NCBI RefSeq assembly: GCF_000934745.1
Contig: NZ_JYNO01000010.1
Location: forward strand, 1 to 64,000
Direction of reading: 5' to 3'
Source of the DNA: Desulfonatronum thioautotrophicum
Lineage (GTDB): Bacteria; Desulfobacterota; Desulfovibrionia; Desulfovibrionales; Desulfonatronaceae
Length of the DNA stretch: 64,000 nucleotides
Shown: positions 15,411 through 22,758 of the stretch, piece by piece
How the letters are laid out: every line of letters starts with the position of its first letter
Position numbering within the stretch: the stretch's first letter is position 1
Notes under the pieces: generated by a model
The model's input: only the letters and a program-made list of their open reading frames with translations
Database searches by the model: none
What the model was told of the DNA's origin: nothing
Program-made: the position numbers and the translations under genes

Positions 15411-17138
15411 TTATTTGTTTTGAAGCTTGGCCAGGACGTCTTGCGTGGGACCGTATTGGACCGGGGCGCCTTGTTGGAGGACCAGGAGTTTATCGGAGCG
15501 GACGATCAGGGAGACGCGGTGGGTGACCATGACCACGGTGACCTGGCGTCGCTTGAGTTCTGCCAGGGCGGCCAGGAGTGCGTCGCGGCCGGCCTGGTCC
15601 AGGTTGGCATCCGGCTCGTCCAGGATGATCAGTCGCGGGTTGCCGTAGAGAGCCCTTGCGAGGCCGATGCGTTGGCGCAGCCCTCCGGGGAGGTTGGCCC
15701 CGCCTTCAGCAATTACGGTGTCCAGGCCGTCGGGCTGCCCGAGCAGGGCGGAATCCAGTCCGGACATGGCCGCGGCGCGGTCGAGGAACTCAGGGTCCGG
15801 CTCGGCCATCCGGGAGATGTTCTCGCTGATGGTCCCGGGAAAAAGTTCAACTTCCTGGGGTAGATAGCCCAGAAATTTTCCCAGGCGGGTCTGGTCCCAA
15901 TTGTACATGTCAGCCCCGTCCAGGCGGATGGTTCCGGAAGTGGGTCTGATCACCCCGGTCAGCAGGCGGGCCAGGGTGGTCTTGCCGGCGGCCATGGGAC
16001 CGATCACGCCCAGGAACTCTCCGGGCTCCAGCGAGAGGGAAACGCCGCGCAGAATAGATTGTCCGGGAAGGGCGAAGACCAGTTGTTCCAGGTCCAATGC
16101 ACCCTTGGGAGGGGGTAGTTCCATGCGCTCTGCCTGTTCGGCGGATAAAGCCAGCAGTTCCTTCAGGTTGCCATAGGCTTGGCGGGCTTCCTGAAGATTG
16201 GTCCAGTTGCTTATGGCTTGATGCAAGGGCATGATGGCCTGTCCGGCAATAATCACGGCCATCAGAACATTGCCGGCGCCCAAGGGCGAACTGATCACGA
16301 GGTGAGCGCCGATGCCGAACAATACGACCGTGTTGCCCATGGTCACCAGCTTGGACATGGCTGAAAGCCGCCCGGCCTTGTCGCTGGCTTCTGATTGCAA
16401 AGCCAGTATCTTGTCCTGGTCCCGGCGCCAAAGTCCGGAAACGGATCTGGTCATCCCCATGGCCTGAATGGCGTGCCTGCCTCGGAGGCAATCCTGTAAA
16501 AACGAGTTGTTCTTGCCAGCCAAAGAACTTGCTTGTTTCAAAGGGACTTTGGAACCTTTTTCCATCCTCCAGGCCAACAGGGCAACGCAGCCGATGGCAA
16601 TCAAGGCCGTCAAGCCCATGATCGGGTGGATCAGAAAGACGATGAGCAGGAGGAACGGGGAAAGAAGGCAGTCAAACAGCGCGAACACCGCAGGGGAACT
16701 GACGAAATTGCGTACCTTTTGGAGGTTGCCCATGGCCTCGGAAAAACCCTGGGAGTGCATCTCGGCGGAATCCCGAAGCATACCGGAAAGTACCTTGTCG
16801 GACAGGTCGCGCTGCACAGCGACTCCATATCGGATCATCAGCCTGGAGCGGATCAGTTCCAACATCCCCATGGCCAGGAGCGCCCCCAGGGCCGCGCCGG
16901 TGATGACGTAGGCGTTGAGCGGATCCTTACTGGGAATGACGATGCTGTACATGGCCAACATGTTTATCGGTACGGCCAAGCGCAGGACACCGGCCACGAA
17001 ACTGAAGAGCAAAGTGCGACCAAAAACTTGGCGGGTCAGGGCGCGGAGCTTGGCCGTGACCGGGTCCATACCGGCAGGTTTGGAGGACGCGCTGAGGGGA
17101 TGGACGTTATGGGTGGAGATGGTTGCGGGGTAAGACAT
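15411..17138 (-). CDS. Type I secretion permease/ATPase (PrtD family), second, with altered signature
   Basis: The 575-residue paralog of the neighbouring exporter has the same six-segment membrane domain and nucleotide-binding domain: Walker A GPMAAGKTTL, Walker B LIILDEPDANLD and the H-loop VVMVTHRVS. Its ABC signature reads LPGGLRQRIGLARAL instead of LSGGQ, losing the Ser and Gln that contact ATP across the dimer. In heterodimeric ABC exporters one of the two composite sites is degenerate in just this way, so the two proteins may work as a heterodimer (inference). It is preceded in the operon by two small genes and tolC. Confidence 0.9.
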   Translation of the reverse strand: MSYPATISTHNVHPLSASSKPAGMDPVTAKLRALTRQVFGRTLLFSFVAGVLRLAVPINMLAMYSIVIPSKDPLNAYVITGAALGALLAMGMLELIRSRLMIRYGVAVQRDLSDKVLSGMLRDSAEMHSQGFSEAMGNLQKVRNFVSSPAVFALFDCLLSPFLLLIVFLIHPIMGLTALIAIGCVALLAWRMEKGSKVPLKQASSLAGKNNSFLQDCLRGRHAIQAMGMTRSVSGLWRRDQDKILALQSEASDKAGRLSAMSKLVTMGNTVVLFGIGAHLVISSPLGAGNVLMAVIIAGQAIMPLHQAISNWTNLQEARQAYGNLKELLALSAEQAERMELPPPKGALDLEQLVFALPGQSILRGVSLSLEPGEFLGVIGPMAAGKTTLARLLTGVIRPTSGTIRLDGADMYNWDQTRLGKFLGYLPQEVELFPGTISENISRMAEPDPEFLDRAAAMSGLDSALLGQPDGLDTVIAEGGANLPGGLRQRIGLARALYGNPRLIILDEPDANLDQAGRDALLAALAELKRRQVTVVMVTHRVSLIVRSDKLLVLQQGAPVQYGPTQDVLAKLQNK

Positions 17139-17140
17139 TT

Positions 17141-17176
17141 GGGTTTTTTGGTTTTGTGGGGTTTATCGGGCTTGTT
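17141..17176. repeat. G/T-rich intergenic tract
   Basis: Units of the GGTTTTGTGGGGTTTAT and GGGCTTGTTGGGTTTGG type fill the gap between the second exporter and the 139-residue gene and extend into that gene's last codons (the reverse complement encodes SQTQQAR). Confidence 0.45.
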
Positions 17177-17582
17177 GGGTTTGGGAGAGGATGAGGCGGC
17201 GCAGGACGAAGGGCATGGTTGCGGCGCGTTGCCATTGGTTGTCGTTGGTGAAATCCAGACGGATTTCGTGGCGGCCGAATTCGGACATGGGCAGGCCTTG
17301 AAGGCGAAAATGGAGGCGGTGCCTGGGGTTGGTGAAAGTCAACCGGCCGGTCTGGAGCATGTCGATCTCCTGGCCGGAGGGAGTGCAGAGCGTGATCCGG
17401 GCAGCGAAGGGCTCCGGCTGCGTGCCGTCCATTTCCCAGAGCGTTCCAAGGCTCACGGGCGCGATACGCGTGGGCAGAACCGTGGCGGCCCCTTCCTCTA
17501 TACTGTGGATGTAGCTCACGGAATTGGTTTCCCGGTCGGTGAGAATTTCTCGGCAAAGGACGGACCAGATCAGGCGGATCAT
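17163..17582 (-). CDS. Conserved hypothetical protein in the type I secretion operon
   Basis: The 139-residue protein contains CREILTDRETNSVSYIHSIE, TRIAPVSLGTLWE and RLHFRLQGLPMSEFGRHEIR, a beta-rich pattern resembling DUF6941-like small proteins; I am not certain of the family. There is no signal peptide or membrane segment. Its place between the HicB-like gene and the second exporter, with short gaps on both sides, indicates cotranscription. The last residues are encoded by a G/T-rich repeat, so the C-terminus may have been altered by repeat expansion. Confidence 0.6.
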   Translation of the reverse strand: MIRLIWSVLCREILTDRETNSVSYIHSIEEGAATVLPTRIAPVSLGTLWEMDGTQPEPFAARITLCTPSGQEIDMLQTGRLTFTNPRHRLHFRLQGLPMSEFGRHEIRLDFTNDNQWQRAATMPFVLRRLILSQTQQAR

Positions 17583-17652
17583 TTTTTTGGTTTTGTGGGG
17601 TTTTGTGGGGTTTGTTGGGGTTAACCCCTACAAAACAACAAACCCGACAAAC
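17583..17652. repeat. G/T-rich tract with central palindrome
   Basis: Units GGTTTTGTGGGGTTTTGTGG and GGTTTGTTGGGG meet the palindrome GGGGTTAACCCC and then run into the complementary ACAAAACAACAAACCCG. The whole tract can fold into a long hairpin in the gap between the HicB-like and hypothetical genes. Confidence 0.5.
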
Positions 17653-17658
17653 TCGTAT

Positions 17659-18147
17659 TCATTGCAGTGAAATGGTGGAGGCGGATTCGTTGTTCCAGAG
17701 GAAGCTCGGGTACTCTTCCTGGGTGAAGGTCAGGCTGTCGACCCTGTCCTGGATCAGGCGGACGGTTTCCTGGATGTCGTCGATCCGGTGCAAGGTGCTC
17801 GGCTGGACCGTTTTGGTCGAGGTGTACCGTGCGGCCAGAAGGTATTGGATATAGCCGTTCAAGGAGAGGCCTTCGTCTTCTGCTTCCCGAGACAAGGCGG
17901 CATGCAGGCTTTTGGGCAGCCGGAGGCGGAATTGCCCGCTGAAGGAGACGCAGTGCCGCGGAGCAGGAGGAGTATCTCCGCGGCCATGCATCTCGTCGAG
18001 CCGCGCCAGAATCTGAGTTTCAATCCCGGCGGCGGCGGTTGCGGGGGAGGAGGAAAAGGCGCTCAATTCTGGGAGTTCAGGGCAGTACGCGGAGTAACCG
18101 TGTCTATGTTCGTCCCAGAGAAGGGTTATGGAATAGGTGGAATGCAT
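17659..18147 (-). CDS. HicB-like protein inside the secretion operon, no HicA
   Basis: The 162-residue protein has a HicB-type N-terminal domain (ITLLWDEHRHGYSAYCPELP) followed by a ribbon-helix-helix segment FRLRLPKSLHAALSREAEDE and GLSLNGYIQYLLA, as in type II HicB antitoxins. No HicA-type toxin gene is adjacent. The gene starts 6 bases after the end of tolC in the operon direction. With a DNA-binding domain and no toxin, it may have been recruited as a regulator of the secretion operon (inference). A 50-residue acidic tail follows the RHH domain. Confidence 0.75.
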   Translation of the reverse strand: MHSTYSITLLWDEHRHGYSAYCPELPELSAFSSSPATAAAGIETQILARLDEMHGRGDTPPAPRHCVSFSGQFRLRLPKSLHAALSREAEDEGLSLNGYIQYLLAARYTSTKTVQPSTLHRIDDIQETVRLIQDRVDSLTFTQEEYPSFLWNNESASTISLQ

Positions 18148-18153
18148 TTGGGT

Positions 18154-19920
18154 TTATTGGGTTTGTTGGGTTGGGGGGGATTCGAGTCGGCCCATGGCGA
18201 AGTAAAGTTGGGCGCGGGCACGGTTGTATTGGGCCCGGGCCTGGTTGGTATTGGTTTCCGAGCGGGCCAGGCGTTCCTGGGCGTCCAGGAGTTCGGTCTG
18301 GGTGCCGATTTCGGTGCGGTAGCGGACCAGGGCCATGTCGTAGGCTTCTTGGGCCGCGGCCCGGACCTTGACCGTAGAGTCGATGCGCTGTCGGGCTTCA
18401 TGCAGGACCAGGTAAGCTGACTCCACTTCGTACGCGGCCTGCATCTCGTGGTGCAGCATCTCCTCCCGAATTCGGAAGAGTTCGTGGCGCGCGCGCATGA
18501 CCATGGCTTTGGAGCGGCCCCCCTCGAACAGGTTCATGGAGACGTTCAGGCCCAGGGTCCAGTATTGCCGATCGCTGTAATCGTAGCGTTCACCTATTTC
18601 CGGATCTCGATACTTTCGATCCTGGACGTTGTAGGCGAAGTCGACGGATGCCGTGGGGGAGAATCGGCCCCAGGCCAGGTGAACGTCTTTTTCAGCCACT
18701 TCCACGGCCTTGTGGGCGATGAACAGGTCCGGGCGATTGTTTCGGGATTCGGCCAGGCAGTCGCGCAGGGACAGGGCGAAGTCGGGCTGGAAAGACTCCA
18801 GCCGACCGGCGACTTCCAAAGGGGTGTCCGAGGGCATGCCCATCAGAGTCAACAGGCGGGCAGTGTGGACCCGCCGGGCGTTTTGCACCTGGGTATGCTC
18901 CTGGCGGGCTTCACTGAGGTCCACTTCGGCCTGCAGCACGTCCAGGTAGGGCTTCATGCCGAGACGCGCGAAGGCTTCGGCCGCTGAAAGCTGGGCTTCC
19001 AGGCGGGTGATCCGGGCCTCCAGGCTGCGCATATCCTCCTGGGCCCACAGCACGTTCAGGAAGGCCAAGCGAATGTCCCGGGCCACTTCAAGGCGGACGT
19101 ATTCCAGTTCCGCCTCTGTTATTTCACGGGTCAGCCGGGACCGGAGGTAGGTGTTGGTGATGGTGAAGCCGGTGAAAACGGGTTGACTGATGCGCAGATA
19201 CCAGACGGTCTCGTCGAAGCTGGTGGAGTCCGCGTCGACGGGGCGGCGGTTCAGGGTTTCCTGAAGATCGTCCAGCTTTACGTTGAGTTCCTCCAGGCTT
19301 TCATCGAGGTTGCTCAGATTCTCGTTCAGGCCGTCCAGGGCCTGGGTCTGCTGATTCAGGCCCTCATTGATCTGTTCAAGTTGCTGTTGAAGTTCTTCGA
19401 AGGGGTTGAAAGCGGGAGGCTCCTGAGTGGTCGGATTTTCCGGGAGCGGGGAGTCATTCGCGGTCTCGCTGGAACTATCGTTGTTTTTAGCCAGAGCGCG
19501 GGCCAGCATCCTGGCGCCTTCACCTTCGGCTGGACCGTCGTATTGGTCGTCCTCGCCATTTTGCGCCGCGTCCTCATTTTCCTCAGACTCCTGGGGGGGC
19601 TGCCCGGAGCGCACCTGACGCAGCCTGCGGGCCTGAAATCCCGTGTCGACCCGTGGGAGGAAATCGGCGAAAGATGCATGGACCTCCGAACCGGCCCGGT
19701 TGACGGCATGTTCCGCGGCCTTGACCCGTGGGTTGCGGGTCAGACCGATCTGGACGCATTCCTCCATTTCCAGGAACAGAGCACCCGAGGCGTCCAGGGC
19801 ATTGTTTTCAAAATCTCCGGCCAGGGTCGACAGAGGAGGGAACGCGAGAGCAATGACGAGCAAGCCGGTGAGAACATGTCTTGAAAGCGATCTGAGTGAA
19901 CTTACGTATTTTTTTGACAT
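18154..19920 (-). CDS. TolC-family outer membrane channel with long acidic/coiled-coil insertion
   Basis: The 588-residue protein starts with a signal peptide (about 35 residues) and the first TolC half, MEECVQIGLTRNPRVKAAEH then FLPRVDTGFQAR. At about residues 99-235 an extra segment interrupts the fold: an acidic stretch (ESEENEDAAQNGEDDQYDGP), then heptad repeats such as NENLSNLDESLEELNVKLDD. The channel resumes with YLRISQPVFTGFTITNTYLR and the usual coiled-coil repeats (MKPYLDVLQAEVDLSEARQE, RYRTEIGTQTELLDAQERL). Ordinary TolC proteins lack this insertion. It is the first gene of the type I secretion set. Confidence 0.9.
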   Translation of the reverse strand: MSKKYVSSLRSLSRHVLTGLLVIALAFPPLSTLAGDFENNALDASGALFLEMEECVQIGLTRNPRVKAAEHAVNRAGSEVHASFADFLPRVDTGFQARRLRQVRSGQPPQESEENEDAAQNGEDDQYDGPAEGEGARMLARALAKNNDSSSETANDSPLPENPTTQEPPAFNPFEELQQQLEQINEGLNQQTQALDGLNENLSNLDESLEELNVKLDDLQETLNRRPVDADSTSFDETVWYLRISQPVFTGFTITNTYLRSRLTREITEAELEYVRLEVARDIRLAFLNVLWAQEDMRSLEARITRLEAQLSAAEAFARLGMKPYLDVLQAEVDLSEARQEHTQVQNARRVHTARLLTLMGMPSDTPLEVAGRLESFQPDFALSLRDCLAESRNNRPDLFIAHKAVEVAEKDVHLAWGRFSPTASVDFAYNVQDRKYRDPEIGERYDYSDRQYWTLGLNVSMNLFEGGRSKAMVMRARHELFRIREEMLHHEMQAAYEVESAYLVLHEARQRIDSTVKVRAAAQEAYDMALVRYRTEIGTQTELLDAQERLARSETNTNQARAQYNRARAQLYFAMGRLESPPTQQTQ

Positions 19921-20153
19921 CCTGAAAGACTCCTCTGGGGCTGAACTCGCCGGTGTCGTCGGGCCACGCTACGATCCGGAACATCATATGCCGTATTGTC
20001 GGATGTCATTGGACTTTTTCCAGTGCTACGGTACTGATTGGGTGGAGCGCGCCGCCATTCGTGGTTCCGTATATGGTACCGGGTCTCTCACTGTCAAGCT
20101 GCTGCAAAAAAGAGCGGGCTTTGCCTGGAACAAGGGGATCCGGAGTATGGCTA

Positions 20154-20522
20154 CTATTTATCGTCTGCCTGTCGTTGGTTCGGGAGTTGGTTTTCCAAAA
20201 TGGCCATCCGCTGCGTCAAGCGTCGCAGGGCTCGTTCCTGGCGGGAGCGTTCGATGTCCATGGTCAGGATCTTGATCAGGACCATGCCCAGGGACAGGGT
20301 CAGGAAAAGAATGGGCGGATAGTGGACGCCGAGCAGGATGCCGAGCCGGTCCACGAGCCGGGGGAAAAAACCGAGCAGAACCGAACCCGCGGCTACGGTC
20401 AGCCACCAGATGGAGTGCCGGACGTGCAGGCTGTCCTTGCGGATCAGCAGCAAAATGGCGCAGGCGATGCCCAGGCCGAGCAGAGCGGTGGTCCATTGCA
20501 GGGGAATGGGGTGTGAAGTCAC
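20154..20522 (-). CDS. DUF2304 membrane protein
   Basis: From a GTG at 20522 that overlaps the stop of the GT2 gene, the 122-residue protein has three hydrophobic segments (TTALLGLGIACAILLLI, IWWLTVAAGSVLLGF, PPILFLTLSLGMVLIKIL), then a coiled coil ERALRRLTQRMAILENQL. DUF2304 proteins regularly accompany polyprenol-phosphate GT2 enzymes, as here, and probably anchor or assist them. The upstream frame extends further, but those residues overlap the glycosyltransferase gene and do not look like the family. Confidence 0.8.
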   Translation of the reverse strand: MTSHPIPLQWTTALLGLGIACAILLLIRKDSLHVRHSIWWLTVAAGSVLLGFFPRLVDRLGILLGVHYPPILFLTLSLGMVLIKILTMDIERSRQERALRRLTQRMAILENQLPNQRQADDK

Positions 20523-21280
20523 TTGGAGCCTTGTGGCGGAGACGCTGGTCGGGACAGGCAGTGGGAGAGACAAAGGACAAGGGTCAGGAGCATGTATTCG
20601 CCGACCTTCAGCCAAGAGCTGAACACCTTGGAGGAGCCGTGTCGGCGCGGGCACATGGCCACCTGGACCTCCTGGATGCGCAGCCCGGCCTTGCGCAACA
20701 GCAGCAGGACGCCGACATCCTGATAATCCAACAAGGAAGCTCGACTTGAGGCCAGCAGCGTGACCGCCGGGCCGGAGTAGGCCCGCAGGCCGGATGTCAG
20801 ATCACGGACATTCAGACCGGACAGCCAGCGGAACAGGGTCCAAGCCGTTTTTCGGGCCCGGCTGCCTCGAGGGGTGCAGGAGCCGATGACCACGTCGGCC
20901 TGGTAATCGCGAAGCGGCGAGAGGAGCGACGGCAGGGTTTCGGCCAGGTGCTGTCCGTCGGCGTCCATGGTGATCACGGTTTGGTACCCATTGCGCTGGG
21001 CAAAGCGCATTCCGGTCTGCATGGCGCCCCAAGCCCCCAGGTTTACAGGGAGCTTCAACACCTGGGCTCCGGCGCGCAGGGCGAGATCAGCCGTGTCGTC
21101 TGTGCTGGCGTCGTCCACCACCAATATTCGGAATCCTTCAAGAGCACGGACCTGGCGGACCACCTCGCCGATGCTGGCCTGTTCGTTCCAGGCCGGGATG
21201 ATTACCAGAATAGGGAAGACGGTTTGGGGCGGAGACGAAAATTGCCGGGCGGGGGTGTCTTGAAGGTGATGCGCGGACAT
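20519..21280 (-). CDS. GT2 glycosyltransferase, dolichol-phosphate-mannose-synthase type
   Basis: The protein shows the GT2 core: ILVIIPAWNEQASIGEVVRQ, then ILVVDDASTDDTADLA, the DxD-type metal site TVITMDADGQHLAETLPSLL and a helical C-terminus with RRHGSSKVFSSWLKVGEYML. This pattern is typical of enzymes that load a sugar onto polyprenyl phosphate. It pairs with the DUF2304 gene by a 4-base overlap. I use the ATG at 21280; a GTG at 21292 is also possible. It probably supplies a lipid-linked sugar to the large membrane glycosyltransferase encoded upstream (inference). Confidence 0.85.
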   Translation of the reverse strand: MSAHHLQDTPARQFSSPPQTVFPILVIIPAWNEQASIGEVVRQVRALEGFRILVVDDASTDDTADLALRAGAQVLKLPVNLGAWGAMQTGMRFAQRNGYQTVITMDADGQHLAETLPSLLSPLRDYQADVVIGSCTPRGSRARKTAWTLFRWLSGLNVRDLTSGLRAYSGPAVTLLASSRASLLDYQDVGVLLLLRKAGLRIQEVQVAMCPRRHGSSKVFSSWLKVGEYMLLTLVLCLSHCLSRPASPPQGSK

Positions 21281-21376
21281 GATCTTGGGCACTTAGCCAA
21301 AAAATCAGGGGGCGGCAACCATTCCAAACGAGGTGATTGGCAATCTTTATCAGTGAAGGGCGGTTGTGGAGGGAGA

Positions 21377-21826
21377 TTACTTCAAAACGGTGATGATCAA
21401 GGCCGTGGAGGAAGCGACCAGCCCCAGGGTCCAGATCATGAAGCGGTCCATCCGGCGGGTCAGGGCTTCAAAGCGACTGTCTACCTGCTCGAAGCGTTTG
21501 TCGACTTGCTCAAATCTTTTCTCGATCTGCTCGAATCGTTTGTCAATTTGTTCAATGCGTTTTTCAACCTGATCGAAACGGCTGTCCATGTACTTCCGCA
21601 TTTCTTCGAAGCGCAGGTTGATCTGCTCCAGGAGCAGACGGGTCAAGGCCTCGTGGGAGCGCTGGGCTTCCTCGACGCGAATGATGCGCTCGATGAGCGA
21701 CACTTGGCCCGCGCGTTTTTCTTGCAGTTCCACGAACGCGGCCAAGCTGTCCGCGACATGCTTGTCGAGGATATCCCTGAAAGCCGGGCTGGACAATATC
21801 GCTTGGGTAACTTGTTCCGTCTGCAT
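21377..21826 (-). CDS. Coiled-coil protein with C-terminal membrane anchor
   Basis: The protein has an N-terminal helical part (VTQAILSSPAFRDILDKHVA), then a strict run of heptads at about residues 70-115, in which RFEQVDKRFEQVDSRFEAL repeats a 7-residue unit, and finally one membrane segment (FMIWTLGLVASSTALIITVL). The form is that of DUF1640-like anchored coiled coils, related in plan to the gene at 11711. The heptad region is repetitive at DNA level and could change length. I prefer the ATG at 21826 over a TTG at 21862. Function unknown. Confidence 0.65.
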   Translation of the reverse strand: MQTEQVTQAILSSPAFRDILDKHVADSLAAFVELQEKRAGQVSLIERIIRVEEAQRSHEALTRLLLEQINLRFEEMRKYMDSRFDQVEKRIEQIDKRFEQIEKRFEQVDKRFEQVDSRFEALTRRMDRFMIWTLGLVASSTALIITVLK

Positions 21827-21865
21827 ACTTCGATTCTTATCGATGAGCAGGTGATGTGTCAATGA

Positions 21866-22738
21866 TCAACCATTTTGATGGGATGCCTTCGTTGGCCTCG
21901 GCTCTGCGAGACCGTCCCAAAAGCCGTTCCAGGTTCCCCGAAGCACTGGGCCGTTCCAAGCCAGGGCTGCCAGCAGCAGGCGGGCGACGGTGGTGCCAAG
22001 GATCGGGAGCCAGGGGAAGTGGGCGTACGTGCGCAGAAAGCGGATCAGGCCGCGGCGATACCAGTAAAATTGATTTTGACTTTGGGAGCCGACTGAAGCG
22101 GATCCTTTGTGCAGGACAACGGCATGCTGGGCCGTTAAGAGATCCCAGTCTTGATTTCTGATGCGATACCCTAGGTCCGTATCCTCGAAAAAGAAGAAGT
22201 ACTCTGGGTCAAACAAACCGCATTGCTCCAGGCAGTCTCTCCTCAGAAAAAGACTTGCTCCGCAGATATAGTTCGGGGAGCGTTTTGGTGACGCCGGCCA
22301 GGCTATTCCAGTCCATACGCACATCCGTCTGCCACCCCACTCCTGAACCACGCCAGGCCGATCCGCCTCCATCAAGACGGCACCCAAGGCACCAACGCGA
22401 GGCCTTTCTGCGGCGGTTTTCGCCAGCTCGGCCATGGTCTCGGGCATGACCTCGGTGTCATTGTTCAAGAGCCAGATATACTCCGCCGAAGTGGTGTTCA
22501 GGACATGCCGCATGCCGACATTATTTCCCTTGGCAAATCCGAGATTTTCTCCGGTTTCTAGAATGTGCAATTCGGGGAATTCCTGGAGTAGCTGGGCTGT
22601 CGAGCCGTCAGTGGAACCGTTATCCACGACAAGGATGCCAAAGTTCAGGTATGTACTTTGTTGCAAGGAATGAATGCAGGCCACTGTATCGCGCCAGCCG
22701 TTCCAGTTGAGAATGATCACCGAGATAAGAGGAGGCAT
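21866..22738 (-). CDS. GT2 glycosyltransferase, rhamnosyltransferase-like
   Basis: The 290-residue protein begins PLISVIILNWNGWRDTVACI, followed by FGILVVDNGSTDGSTAQLL and the metal-binding YIWLLNNDTEVMPETMAEL, the signature of GT2 enzymes such as WbbL/RfbF rhamnosyltransferases. YICGASLFLRRDCLEQCGLF and FFFEDTDLGYRI form the acceptor side with the catalytic ED pair. It is likely to add a sugar to a growing surface glycan. The flanking genes are minus-strand glycan genes with short gaps. Confidence 0.87.
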   Translation of the reverse strand: MPPLISVIILNWNGWRDTVACIHSLQQSTYLNFGILVVDNGSTDGSTAQLLQEFPELHILETGENLGFAKGNNVGMRHVLNTTSAEYIWLLNNDTEVMPETMAELAKTAAERPRVGALGAVLMEADRPGVVQEWGGRRMCVWTGIAWPASPKRSPNYICGASLFLRRDCLEQCGLFDPEYFFFFEDTDLGYRIRNQDWDLLTAQHAVVLHKGSASVGSQSQNQFYWYRRGLIRFLRTYAHFPWLPILGTTVARLLLAALAWNGPVLRGTWNGFWDGLAEPRPTKASHQNG

Positions 22739-22758
22739 TGGGGGAGGTGTTTGGAGAC

